Origin: Cohnella sp. GbtcB17
GTDB taxonomy: Bacteria; Bacillota; Bacilli; Paenibacillales; Paenibacillaceae
DNA: 64,000 nucleotides
Assembly: GCF_019091135.1 (NCBI RefSeq)
Contig: NZ_JAGXJW010000017.1
Location: forward strand, 1-64,000
Direction: 5' to 3'
In this document: piece by piece, positions 18,801 through 27,270 of the stretch
Layout: every line of letters starts with the position of its first letter
How positions within the stretch are numbered: the first letter of the stretch is position 1
Program-made: the position numbers and the translations under genes
The notes under the pieces: model-generated
What the model was told of the DNA's origin: nothing
Databases searched by the model: none
Seen by the model: the letters and a program-made list of their open reading frames with translations, nothing else

Positions 18801-19826
18801 TTAAGCCCGATCTTTTTCGTTCAGCACATAGTCGACAATCTCGTCCAGCGGAACGGTAGCCAATGCAATGGCCGTATCCGTAACGCCGTAGTAAATATAC
18901 AGGAGACCGTCCTTCACCACGTTGCCCGTCGGGAAGATGACATTCGGGATCTGATAGCCGAATTTCTCGTAGTAGGTTTCAGGTTCCATAATAAAATGGT
19001 TCGTCCTGGCAATGATCTTCTCAGGATTGTCGAGGTCCAGCAGCAGCGCGCCGACACGATAGACGGTATCGTAGTCCACGCCATGGTACAGGACCAGCCA
19101 GCCTTTGTCCGTCCGCACCGGGGGCGTGGAGCCGCCGATTTTCTTCTGCTCCCATGCTTCCGGACCTGCCGTGGCCAGCAGCTTCGGCTCTTCCCAATGG
19201 ATCAAGTCTTCCGAGTAGCTGATCCACATGGCGGCTTGCTTCGTCCCGTAGGCTTCGCCGACATATTCTTCGGGCCTGCGCAGCAGCGCGAACTTGCCGT
19301 TAATCTTCTCGGGGAACAAAATATTGTCGCGATCGTTAATCTCCAGCGGCGTCGTATCGCACAAGTACTCCCAATGGATTAAATCTTTGGAGGTCAAGAT
19401 GCCCGAGCGGGTCCGCCAGTGCACTTCTTCCTCGCCCCAGCCGTCCGGATATTGAGGAATGGAACGTTCCGGTATGCCCGTACCCGTCGGATAATAATTC
19501 ATGGCGCAAGGGCGCAGCGCATAATTCAAGTAAAACGTATCGTCGATCTTGACGATGCGCGGATCCTGTACACTGCCGTAAGGAAAGCCGAGCATGTCCG
19601 GCGTCACGACCGGCTCGTCCAGCACATGCTTGAAGTGGACGCCGTCTTCGCTTTCCAGCAGACCCAAGAAGTTTTTGCAAGGCGTCAAGGAACCTGCCGT
19701 CCGTTCGATCATATAAAATTTTCCATTGTCGATGATGACGGCGGGATTGAATACGGTTGCTTTTCTCCACTCGAATAATCCGGGAACGACGATCGGATTC
19801 TCGGGATGTCTCGTAATGTTAAGCAT
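18801..19826 (-). CDS. GH130 beta-mannoside phosphorylase
   Basis: 341 residues from ATG at 19826, which has a strong AGGAGG ribosome site; longer in-frame starts would run through the promoter. Family features: the RHPENPIV opening, repeated five-bladed propeller strands (SEDGVHFKH, SKDLIHWEY, SEDLIHWEE), the GSVQDPRI catalytic-region Asp and the phosphate-site Arg/His segments (LLRRPEE, LYHGVDYDT). GH130 enzymes cleave beta-mannosyl bonds (Man-Glc, Man-Man or Man-GlcNAc) with phosphate to give mannose 1-phosphate. No signal peptide. First gene of its operon, directly under an AraC-type promoter. Some GH130 members are hydrolases; the subfamily is not assigned here. Confidence 0.88.
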   Translation of the reverse strand: MLNITRHPENPIVVPGLFEWRKATVFNPAVIIDNGKFYMIERTAGSLTPCKNFLGLLESEDGVHFKHVLDEPVVTPDMLGFPYGSVQDPRIVKIDDTFYLNYALRPCAMNYYPTGTGIPERSIPQYPDGWGEEEVHWRTRSGILTSKDLIHWEYLCDTTPLEINDRDNILFPEKINGKFALLRRPEEYVGEAYGTKQAAMWISYSEDLIHWEEPKLLATAGPEAWEQKKIGGSTPPVRTDKGWLVLYHGVDYDTVYRVGALLLDLDNPEKIIARTNHFIMEPETYYEKFGYQIPNVIFPTGNVVKDGLLYIYYGVTDTAIALATVPLDEIVDYVLNEKDRA

Positions 19827-19878
19827 GACTACCTCCTGGAATGACTGTGATGGCCTGGACAGTTCGCATTTCGTAATC

Positions 19879-19935
19879 ATTATAGCGCTGCCGGCTTGGA
19901 CAAAATATCCGACAGGTTTCAGAAAACGTCCGATA
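19879..19935 (-). promoter_or_regulatory. GH130 operon promoter with paired AraC-type direct repeats
   Basis: The minus-strand -10 is a perfect TATAAT (19879-19884) but the -35 position holds only TATTTT. Two direct repeats lie at 19902-19914 (aaaatatccgaca on the plus strand) and 19923-19935 (aaaacgtccgata), 21 bp apart, the nearer one over the -35. This is the usual layout for class II activation by an AraC-family dimer. Confidence 0.65.
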
Positions 19936-20019
19936 ATTGCGAATGATTGCGTTTTTCCTGGAAGCATGTTAGCCCCCATCCGAAGAAGCGCTGTCTCCAT
20001 ATCCTTGCCCTGCGCATGC

Positions 20020-20050
20020 AAAAAAAAGCCATGGCATCTCATCCATGGCT
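20020..20050 (-). terminator. Rho-independent terminator after the Gfo/Idh/MocA gene
   Basis: Minus-strand arms AGCCATGG and CCATGGCT, eight-base loop, then seven U residues. It begins 18 bases after the oxidoreductase stop and separates the AraC-oxidoreductase unit from the GH130 operon. Confidence 0.88.
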
Positions 20051-20067
20051 TGTTAGCAAGCTGCTGA

Positions 20068-21129
20068 CTACAGCGATATTTCTCTACCCAGCGCGGCGGA
20101 TCGATAGAGGGCGTCCATCACTTCGGACGTGGTCATGACCTGATCGATATTGGCCCGGCCCTTGCTGCCCGAAGCTGCGGAGCGCAGGAAATCGTCGATC
20201 TCCGAGGCGAACTTGTCCGACTTGGCGAACGACGGGCTCGTCTCCAGCAGCATGCCGTCCTTGGCCCCGTACACCTTGAAGTCGCCGCTGCCGTAATCGA
20301 GCTTGACGCCGGCCTTGTCGCCCAGAAATTCCACGAACATCGCGGATTCCCCGATATTTTGCGCCCATGCCCCGTTGAGGCTGATCGTCGGCCCCGTCGT
20401 GCGAACCAGGCCGGTTACAAAATCCTCCACGTCGTACGTGCCGTTATAATTCGGCGGACCGGCCCACATATTCACGTACGCGTAGGCTTTCATGTCCTTC
20501 GCCAGCTCGCCGTAAATTTCGCCGGATACGGTCCGAACGTCAGGCTGCCCCAGACTGTAGAAGATAAGGTCGAGGAAGTGGACGCCCCAGTCGATCAGTA
20601 CGCCGCCGCCCGACTTCGCCTTCGTCGTGAACGGTCCGCCCAGTCCCGGAATCGACCGATGCGAGCGGAAGGAGCAGTAGATGTGATATACGCGTCCCAG
20701 CTCGCCGCCTTCGATCATGTCCTTGATCCGGTTGACCCCCGCTGCATAGCGATTGACGACGCCGATGTTCAATATGCGGCCGTTGCGGTCGGCAGCCGCC
20801 TTCATCTCGCGGACTTGCTCCATGTTCAGCGCGGCCGGCTTCTCGCAGGGCACATGCTTGCCGGCATTCAGGCAATCGATGGCGATCGGCGCATGCGTGT
20901 CGTTCGGCGTGCAGATCGATACGGCATCGATCTCGTCGTCCTCCAGAATCGCCCTGTAGTCTGCGGACGTATGGGGCACGCCGAATTCGGCTGCAAGCGC
21001 GCGTGCGCGCTCCTCCAACGGATCGACGAGCATCTTGATATCGGCCTTGTCGCTGTCGTGATAATGCTGAATATGCTGGGTTCTTGCGATCATGCCGCAG
21101 CCAATGACGGCTACTTTTAATTTGCTCAC
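20068..21129 (-). CDS. Gfo/Idh/MocA-family oxidoreductase
   Basis: 353 residues from GTG at 21129 (ribosome site GGAGGG); the open frame runs upstream through unrelated sequence. Rossmann domain with the full nucleotide loop (VAVIGCGMIA), the CTPNDTHAPIAIDCLNAGKHV segment, the catalytic CEKP motif and a C-terminal sheet domain with a DWGVHFLDLIFY segment. Cytoplasmic NAD(P)-dependent sugar or inositol dehydrogenase; substrate unknown. Co-transcribed with the AraC regulator, 83 bases after it, and ended by its own terminator. Confidence 0.9.
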   Translation of the reverse strand: MSKLKVAVIGCGMIARTQHIQHYHDSDKADIKMLVDPLEERARALAAEFGVPHTSADYRAILEDDEIDAVSICTPNDTHAPIAIDCLNAGKHVPCEKPAALNMEQVREMKAAADRNGRILNIGVVNRYAAGVNRIKDMIEGGELGRVYHIYCSFRSHRSIPGLGGPFTTKAKSGGGVLIDWGVHFLDLIFYSLGQPDVRTVSGEIYGELAKDMKAYAYVNMWAGPPNYNGTYDVEDFVTGLVRTTGPTISLNGAWAQNIGESAMFVEFLGDKAGVKLDYGSGDFKVYGAKDGMLLETSPSFAKSDKFASEIDDFLRSAASGSKGRANIDQVMTTSEVMDALYRSAALGREISL

Positions 21130-21212
21130 TCGTTTATCCCTCCGGATCGATTGACATGAGGCCAGCATACCACGGCGAAGGGCACGCGGATTTAGCCGGA
21201 TTCGCCATTTCG

Positions 21213-22151
21213 TTAGACCTGATTTGCGCTTGTCGCGATGGACTGGTACTCGGTAGGAGAGATGCCGAAGTGCAGGCGGAACGCTTTGCTGAACGAATGA
21301 ATCGATTGATAGCGGAGCTTGTCCGCGATCTGGGTAACCGTCAGCCGACCTTCGCGCAGCAGCTTGACGGCCTGCTCGAATCGCTTGCGGTTGTAATACT
21401 CCTGAATCGTAAGCCCCATTTCTTTGGAAAATTGATGCGACAAATAGGAGTAGCTGTAGTGCAGCTCCTCCGCCATCGCGCCTAGCTCCGTCATCCGAAG
21501 CCAATTGTGTTCGATATATCGGATCACGTCGTGAACCGGCTTCGTCATCTCCTTGCCCTGCAGCATCGGCGAATACGCCGTCTCCCGGCTGTCGTGGAAG
21601 CTGCGGTAGGCCAGTACGATGAGCTGCTGCAGGTACGAGCCGATCATGAAGGAGGAATAGCTCTTCAGGTTTACCAGCTCTTTGAAAATGCCTGCGAACG
21701 GAGCTTCGATGCCCAGCAGGTTGGACACGACGGGCTGCGTCGTCTGATCGAACATTTTCCGGATCGGCTCCAGGGCCGGCGCATCGCCCACCTCACCCGC
21801 ATCGCCCGCCTCGCCTTCCGCAAAATCGAACCCGACATAATAGTACCGGAACGGATCTTCATCGTCCGCCCGGCAGGCGTGCAACTCCCCCGGGACGTTA
21901 AGCACGATGTCGCCTTCCTTGACCGGGTGGGACGTTCCGCCGGCCTTGAGCCATCCCCGGCCGGAGACGATGTAGGTGAGCTCGTAGCAAATTTGCTCGT
22001 GCTCGTTAACGACGTAGCCGCCTTGACAGCTTAGATCCCCAACCTGGAACAAATCAATCGATCCGAACCGCTGCGGGTTCTCGAAATATATATGGTCGAA
22101 ATGAAAATCGATTCGATTGTCTTTTTGCTCATACGTCACTTCTTGATCCAT
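21213..22151 (-). CDS. AraC-family regulator with cupin sensor domain
   Basis: 312 residues. A sugar-binding cupin half (LTYIVSGRGWLKAGGTSHPVKEGDIVLN, then PGELHACRADDEDPFRYYYVGF) is followed by an AraC double helix-turn-helix in the last 100 residues (MAEELHYSYSYLSHQFSKEMG; VTQIADKLRYQSIHSFSKAFR). Start ATG at 22151 follows GAGAGGGG. Soluble, not a response regulator. It is the best candidate to bind the 21-bp direct repeats at the GH130 promoter. Related TCCGA-containing words occur in its own upstream region, which hints at autoregulation. Confidence 0.9.
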   Translation of the reverse strand: MDQEVTYEQKDNRIDFHFDHIYFENPQRFGSIDLFQVGDLSCQGGYVVNEHEQICYELTYIVSGRGWLKAGGTSHPVKEGDIVLNVPGELHACRADDEDPFRYYYVGFDFAEGEAGDAGEVGDAPALEPIRKMFDQTTQPVVSNLLGIEAPFAGIFKELVNLKSYSSFMIGSYLQQLIVLAYRSFHDSRETAYSPMLQGKEMTKPVHDVIRYIEHNWLRMTELGAMAEELHYSYSYLSHQFSKEMGLTIQEYYNRKRFEQAVKLLREGRLTVTQIADKLRYQSIHSFSKAFRLHFGISPTEYQSIATSANQV

Positions 22152-22415
22152 CGTATCCCCTCTCGGCCCGGCGCTCCTTTTTAAGGGTTCCGGCAGCGAG
22201 TGCTTGCTTTTTTTATAACCACCTTAAGCGGACGATCGCTAACAGTCAAGATGCGTCCGATTTCCACCCAGATGAGCGAAGTTCCGGTCCGACCGAATCC
22301 ATCATCCTTTTTCCATAGAAGATCAAGCTTATCAATCCAATGTTGTATGGTTTAAAATATACATGACCCTCGAAACAATCAATCAAGCATATAAAATAAT
22401 GAAAGCAGGCATTCG

Positions 22416-23246
22416 ATGGAACACTACCGCAAACAAATGTTGCTGACCCACCTGGATAAAAAGCTGCCGATGTACATCGAGGCGTTCGGTTGGAATGAAG
22501 GAGAAAGCGAATTCGATCGTCCCGACGGCTATCATTGCTATCACTGGCTGCATACGACAGCCGGGGCGGGAGAATTCCGTTTCTCCGGCCAAAAGATAAC
22601 CTTGTCGGCCTGTGAAGGCATATTGCTGAAGCCGAACGTCCCGCATTTCTACACGCCGCTAACCACCCCCTGGTCCACCTGGTACGTCACGTTCGGAGGC
22701 GCTCAGATTGGCGCGATTCTCGGCGCGCTGGACCTCGCCGAGTCGACCGTCATCGGCTGGGAGTCTTCTTCGCCATTGGCGAACGTGCACAAGAAGGCAA
22801 GCAAAATAGCCGGCGCTCCCTACGGATTCGCCGGCCTGGACAGCTCCGTCATGCTGTACCGCTTCCTGACGGACATTAAAAAGTTCGGACGTGCCGACAA
22901 TATGCGTTCGCTGTCGCACTACCATGAGCGGCTGCTGCCCCTGATGCGTTATCTGGATGAGGTTTATCACGATCCCGCAGTCGGCTTGGAGGATATGGCC
23001 CGGTTCGCGGAGCTCAGTCCCCAGCATTTGAATCATCTGTTTCGCGCGGCGACCGGCATGAGTCCCTACCAGTTTTTAATTCATCTTCGTATTCAAAAAG
23101 CGAAGGAAGAGCTCGCTGGCCCGGGCGATCGGACGATCAAAGCCATCGCCGCACGGGTCGGCTTTCTGGACGCCAGCCATTTCGTATCGACTTTCCGCCG
23201 GCTCGAACAAAAAACGCCCGAGCAATACCGCAGGCTGCATCGCTGA
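22416..23246 (+). CDS. AraC-family regulator with cupin sensor domain
   Basis: 276 residues. Amino-terminal cupin-like half (HWLHTTAGAGEFRFSGQKITL; LKPNVPHFYTPL) and AraC DNA-binding half (LEDMARFAELSPQHLNHLFRAATGMSPYQFLIHLRIQ; IKAIAARVGFLDASHFVSTFRR). Divergent from the other AraC gene and convergent with the GH42 operon. A piece of this gene (about residues 127-180) occurs again in degraded form at 32180-32320, showing that a second copy once existed. Target promoter unknown; the divergent intergenic region is the obvious candidate. Confidence 0.9.
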   Translation: MEHYRKQMLLTHLDKKLPMYIEAFGWNEGESEFDRPDGYHCYHWLHTTAGAGEFRFSGQKITLSACEGILLKPNVPHFYTPLTTPWSTWYVTFGGAQIGAILGALDLAESTVIGWESSSPLANVHKKASKIAGAPYGFAGLDSSVMLYRFLTDIKKFGRADNMRSLSHYHERLLPLMRYLDEVYHDPAVGLEDMARFAELSPQHLNHLFRAATGMSPYQFLIHLRIQKAKEELAGPGDRTIKAIAARVGFLDASHFVSTFRRLEQKTPEQYRRLHR

Positions 23247-23255
23247 CGGTACGCT

Positions 23256-23295
23256 CCGGCGTTGATTCCCTGAACTCCTGCGGCGTTACCCCGAA
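23256..23295 (-). pseudogene. Remnant of a YesN-type regulator C-terminus
   Basis: Forty bases that match the last codons of the intact regulator ending at 32328 in 39 of 40 positions. On the minus strand they read Phe-Gly-Val-Thr-Pro-Gln-Glu-Phe-Arg-Glu, and the one difference removes the stop codon. Nothing else of the gene remains; the sequence upstream is the GH42 operon end. It is a relic of a duplicated locus. Confidence 0.75.
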
Positions 23296-23306
23296 TTTTG
23301 AAGAGG

Positions 23307-23334
23307 CAAAGCTATCGCCTATTCAGGCGACAGC
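23307..23334 (-). terminator. Probable terminator of the GH42 operon
   Basis: Minus-strand arms GCTGTCGCCT and AGGCGATAGC (one G-U pair) with a four-base loop, followed by TTTG. It lies 17 bases beyond the GH42 stop. The U-tract is short, hence moderate confidence. Confidence 0.6.
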
Positions 23335-23351
23335 CTGATTGCCGTTATCCG

Positions 23352-25430
23352 TCAAGACAACGCCCACCAGCTCACGCCATAGGGTGGCAGTGTTTGCTCG
23401 GTCTTCACTTCCGTTTGGCCGAGCACGTCCAGCACCGGACGCTTTAAACGAATGCGCTTCGGTTCGTCGGCATAATTCAGGAGAATCACATAGCTTTTCT
23501 CGCCTTCCCGCCGATACACCGTCTCCACCTCCGCGGGCAGATCGTCGGCCCAATCCGACGAAGGATCGGTCGTACCGAGCGCGTCAAGCAACGCTGTCGT
23601 ATTATCAAGCGTAAAAAAAGTGCCTACGTAGACGATCCGGCCTCGGCCGTACGGCCGCACGGCGATCGCCGGACTGCCCGCATAATAATCCCGCACGTAT
23701 TCGGCAAGAACTGAACAACCGTCGGCTTCCGGCTCCAATATCTCGTGGAACAGCGGCGCAGCCGTTTCCTTATCCGGCGAACCAAAGCGGATCCGGCCAG
23801 CGTCATCCCCGTCGACCATCGTGAAGTCCTTCACGGCGATGCCCGCGAGCGTACGAACGACGCCCGGGAACGGTAGCATATGCGCATGGTTGTTTCTATC
23901 CTTGTATCCGGCACGCGGACCGAATACGAGCGTGCCGCCCTGGCTCGCATAGCTTCGCAGCGGCTCAAGCTCATGTTCGTCCAGCAGCTGCACGTTCGGC
24001 GCGAACACGATCTCGTACCGATTCAGGGCATCCGGCTCCGAAGCCGCTCCGAGATCAAGCACATCCGTGCCGATATGCCGTGACGCAAGCGCCAGGTAAA
24101 TATTTTCCTCGCTTCTCCAATACTCGGTACCCGTATGACGATCAATCTTGCAGTTGCTGTCATTGTCGTAGTCGCTTAAGATCGCGGCCGTCGCATGAAC
24201 GCTGGTCGACACGATCAGCTTCGACAATCGCCCGGTCTCCAATGCCACGGCGCGCGCTTCTTCGAGCCGGCGGTTCGGCTGGTTGCCATAATCGTTAAGG
24301 CCGTGCCAGAGCGTCTCCGCGCCGTAGGGACAAGTCCGCCAGCGAAAATAAAGCACGCCGTCCGCGCCGTGCGCGATCGACTGCCAGGTCCACAGACGAA
24401 TCTGCCCGGGCTTCGGCGAGACCTGCAGATAATCGTCGCGATCGTCGTTCAGCCCGTTGCCCGTCTGACCGCCCGGTCCCGCCTGCTGCTCCAGAATCAT
24501 ATATTTTCCGGAATAGCCTCGCATCCGGCTCAGATGCTTGCCGCTCAGCTTGTCCTTCTCGCGGATCGGCACATCCTTGCGCATCAACTGAAAGGAAGGG
24601 TACGAGTCGTACGACAGGAAATCGACCGCCCGCTCCGTAAACGGCTTGTAGTCGATATTGCCGAACATGCCGTTATGGGTGGCGAACTGATGCGGAGCCG
24701 CATCCTTCAGGATGCGGTACTGGCGCTCGGCGAACGCGATCGCGGATTCGGACGTGAACCTGTAAAAGTCAAGCAGATGACTCGGGTTATGGTAGGTTAC
24801 CGTTGGTTTGGGCAACGCGACCTGTCCCCAGTCGGTGTACGTCTGCGCCCAGAACGCCGTTCCCCATGCTTCGTTCAGCATTTGCAGCGTGCCGTACCGC
24901 GTTCGGCACCACACGCGGAAGGCGTCGTGATCGCTAGGCGCAAAGCTGGCGTCGGAGTGGCAATTCAGCTCGTTGTCGATCTGCCAGCCGATGACGGCGG
25001 GATGATCCTTGTACCGGTCGGCCATGGCCGACACGATCCCGTCGCACAGCCGCAAGTACGTGGCGGACGTGTAGTTGTAGTGTCGGCGAGATCCGTGCGC
25101 CATCCTGCGACCGCCGAAGTCGACGCGCAGCGTCTCGGGATACTTGTCCGTCAACCATGCCGGCGGCGCGTAGGTTGGCGTCCCCAGAATGACGCGCAGA
25201 CCGCAGCCGGCTGCCGCCTCGATCGCCCGGTCGAAAAGGGAGAAATCGTACTTGCCCTCTTCAGGCTCCATGACGTTCCACGCGGTCTCGCCCATCCGGA
25301 CGGTATTAAAGCCAAGCTCCGACATCCGGCGGAAGTCCTCCGCCCAGCACGCTTCCTTCCAATGCTCCGGATAATAGCAGGCGCCGAGCAGGAAGTCGTC
25401 GCCCCGATATGCCTTTCGTTGATTCAGCAT
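23352..25430 (-). CDS. GH42 beta-galactosidase
   Basis: 692 residues, normal family length. TIM-barrel domain from residue 10 (LGACYYPEHW), acid/base Glu154 in GWQIDNE, nucleophile Glu314 in MILEQQAG, then the GATase-like domain (about 400-610) and a small C-terminal beta domain. Unlike the GH42 at 43041-45023, it lacks the CxCxxC zinc cluster after the acid/base Glu. No signal peptide, so it cleaves imported galactosides in the cytoplasm. Last gene of the operon that begins with the regulator at 32024; ATG at 25430 follows GGAGG. Confidence 0.93.
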   Translation of the reverse strand: MLNQRKAYRGDDFLLGACYYPEHWKEACWAEDFRRMSELGFNTVRMGETAWNVMEPEEGKYDFSLFDRAIEAAAGCGLRVILGTPTYAPPAWLTDKYPETLRVDFGGRRMAHGSRRHYNYTSATYLRLCDGIVSAMADRYKDHPAVIGWQIDNELNCHSDASFAPSDHDAFRVWCRTRYGTLQMLNEAWGTAFWAQTYTDWGQVALPKPTVTYHNPSHLLDFYRFTSESAIAFAERQYRILKDAAPHQFATHNGMFGNIDYKPFTERAVDFLSYDSYPSFQLMRKDVPIREKDKLSGKHLSRMRGYSGKYMILEQQAGPGGQTGNGLNDDRDDYLQVSPKPGQIRLWTWQSIAHGADGVLYFRWRTCPYGAETLWHGLNDYGNQPNRRLEEARAVALETGRLSKLIVSTSVHATAAILSDYDNDSNCKIDRHTGTEYWRSEENIYLALASRHIGTDVLDLGAASEPDALNRYEIVFAPNVQLLDEHELEPLRSYASQGGTLVFGPRAGYKDRNNHAHMLPFPGVVRTLAGIAVKDFTMVDGDDAGRIRFGSPDKETAAPLFHEILEPEADGCSVLAEYVRDYYAGSPAIAVRPYGRGRIVYVGTFFTLDNTTALLDALGTTDPSSDWADDLPAEVETVYRREGEKSYVILLNYADEPKRIRLKRPVLDVLGQTEVKTEQTLPPYGVSWWALS

Positions 25431-25455
25431 GCCGCTGTCCTCCCTTGATTTCCAG

Positions 25456-26268
25456 TCAGCCTTTGACCGCGCCGCCCGTCAATCCTCGGACCAATGTCTT
25501 GGACCCGAACAAAAACAGCAGGATCAACGGCAACGTGCCAAGCGTAAGTCCCAGGATGCTGGCAGCATAGTCGGTCCGGTACCGGGTCGACAGATTGGCG
25601 ATGCCAAGCGGCAGCGTATACAGCTCCGGCTTGTTGATCGTGACCAGCGGCAGCAAATAATTGTTCCATGAACCGAGGAAGCAGATCAAGCCAAGCGTAC
25701 TGACTGCCGGGAGGAGGAAGGGAACCACAATCCGGAAAAAAATGCCGGGCTCCGTGCAGCCGTCGATCCGCGCGCTCTCTACGACCTCGGTCGGTACGGA
25801 CGATTGTACGAACTGCGTCATGAAGAAGACGCCGAACGCATTGTTCAGACCCGCGATGATGAGCGGGACATGCGAGTTGTTCAGGTGGAACCACTTCATC
25901 TCCATGACGAAGGCAATCAGTCCGAGCTGGCCGGGGATCATCATCGTGACGAGAATGAAGCCGTACAGCCACGTCTTCCCCTTGAAGCTGTACTTGCCGA
26001 AAGCGAAGCCGGTCAGCGCGCTGATGAACACCGACACGGCGGTAAATAACACGGCGACATACAAACTGTTCCAGTAGTTGCGCAAAAAGTCCGCCGACAG
26101 TATCGTTTTTAAATTTTCCAGCAGATAGCCGCTTGGCAGGATGGGCAGCTTTTTGAACAAATCCTCGGAGTAATAGGTGCCCATCGTCAGCATCATATAG
26201 AAAGGAAAAAGGAAAATCAGCGACAGGGCCGTTAATGCCGCGATCAGCAGTCCTTTTTGCGTTTTCAC
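25456..26268 (-). CDS. Sugar ABC importer permease, MalG type
   Basis: 270 residues, six helices, with the ATPase-contact loop (ESARIDGCTEPGIFFRIVVP) and the family tail (GLTGGAVKG). Its ATG overlaps the stop of the MalF-type gene by four bases (ATGA) and it ends 25 bases before GH42. It forms the channel of the galactoside importer with that partner. Confidence 0.92.
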   Translation of the reverse strand: MKTQKGLLIAALTALSLIFLFPFYMMLTMGTYYSEDLFKKLPILPSGYLLENLKTILSADFLRNYWNSLYVAVLFTAVSVFISALTGFAFGKYSFKGKTWLYGFILVTMMIPGQLGLIAFVMEMKWFHLNNSHVPLIIAGLNNAFGVFFMTQFVQSSVPTEVVESARIDGCTEPGIFFRIVVPFLLPAVSTLGLICFLGSWNNYLLPLVTINKPELYTLPLGIANLSTRYRTDYAASILGLTLGTLPLILLFLFGSKTLVRGLTGGAVKG

Positions 26269-27203
26269 TTCGAATCACCGTCCCGGTTCAGCCATTTGAT
26301 GCCCATCAGGGAGAACAGTGCGATAAAGAGGAAGGTCGAATACGCGATCGCCGCGCCCTTGCCGTATTTGAACGACGAACCGCTGAACGAAGCGTCGAAC
26401 ATGTACCAGATCGGGGTGAACACGGAGCCGTCCGGCCCTCCCGTCATCGACGTGCCGGAAGCCCAGCCGCTGTAGAGCAGCATCGGTTCTTCCACAAGCT
26501 GTAGTCCGCCGATAATGGATGTGACGATCAGAAACAGATTGATCGGCTTGAGCAGCGGAATCGTGATGCGGAAGAAAACGCTTCGGGCGGAGGCGCCGTC
26601 GATCTGGGCCGCTTCATAAATTGACGTGTCGATGCTCGCCATCCCTGCGGTATAAAACATAATAAAGTACCCGAGATTTTTCCAGAAGATCATCAGGATC
26701 ACGATCCAGCGCGCCCAGACCGCCGAGCCGAGCCAATTCACCTTTTCGTGGATCCATCCGAGCTCGACGAACAGATTGTTGATGAAGCCGCCCTGCCAGT
26801 CGAAGAGAAGCGCGAAAATGATGCCGATGGCGACCGGAGTCGTCATGTAGGCGCTGAAAAAGCTCAGGCGAAAGAAGGTTTTGCGCCGGATCAGCCTGCT
26901 CTCGATCAGGCTGGCGATCAGCATGCCGAACAGGACGAGCGCCGGCAGGTAGCAGGCAATGAACAGGAGCACGTTGCCCAGCGACTTCCAGAAAAATTTG
27001 TCATGCGCAAACAATTGAACGTAATTGTAAAGTCCGACAAAGTTATTGTTGCCGAACAGGTCCCAATCCGTGAAGCTCAAATACAGCGTAAACAGAATCG
27101 GGAACAAGCTGAATACCGCATAAAAAATAAAATAAGGCGTAATGAACAGGTACGGCCATTTATTCGTACGGTTTATGCCGGTCGTTTTCGCCACGGACAC
27201 CAC
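26265..27203 (-). CDS. Sugar ABC importer permease, MalF type
   Basis: 312 residues from GTG at 27203; a second GTG next to it and another two codons on are alternatives, as the ribosome site (GGATAGGAT) is not decisive. About seven helices, ATPase-contact loop (YEAAQIDGASARSVFFRITIPL). Lies between the binding protein and MalG-type genes of the GH42 operon. Confidence 0.9.
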   Translation of the reverse strand: MVSVAKTTGINRTNKWPYLFITPYFIFYAVFSLFPILFTLYLSFTDWDLFGNNNFVGLYNYVQLFAHDKFFWKSLGNVLLFIACYLPALVLFGMLIASLIESRLIRRKTFFRLSFFSAYMTTPVAIGIIFALLFDWQGGFINNLFVELGWIHEKVNWLGSAVWARWIVILMIFWKNLGYFIMFYTAGMASIDTSIYEAAQIDGASARSVFFRITIPLLKPINLFLIVTSIIGGLQLVEEPMLLYSGWASGTSMTGGPDGSVFTPIWYMFDASFSGSSFKYGKGAAIAYSTFLFIALFSLMGIKWLNRDGDSK

Positions 27204-27218
27204 ATCCTATCCGAAAAC

Positions 27219-27247
27219 GGCGGGCGATGGCTTGACCACCGACCGCC
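27219..27247 (-). other. Intercistronic stem-loop between binding protein and permease
   Basis: Minus-strand arms GGCGGTCGGTGG and CCATCGCCCGCC pair at 11 of 12 positions (one G-U) around a five-base loop. No U-tract follows. Same position as hairpins in the other importer operons of this window. Confidence 0.55.
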
Positions 27248-27270
27248 GCTTCCATTTTTCTCTTTTTCAG

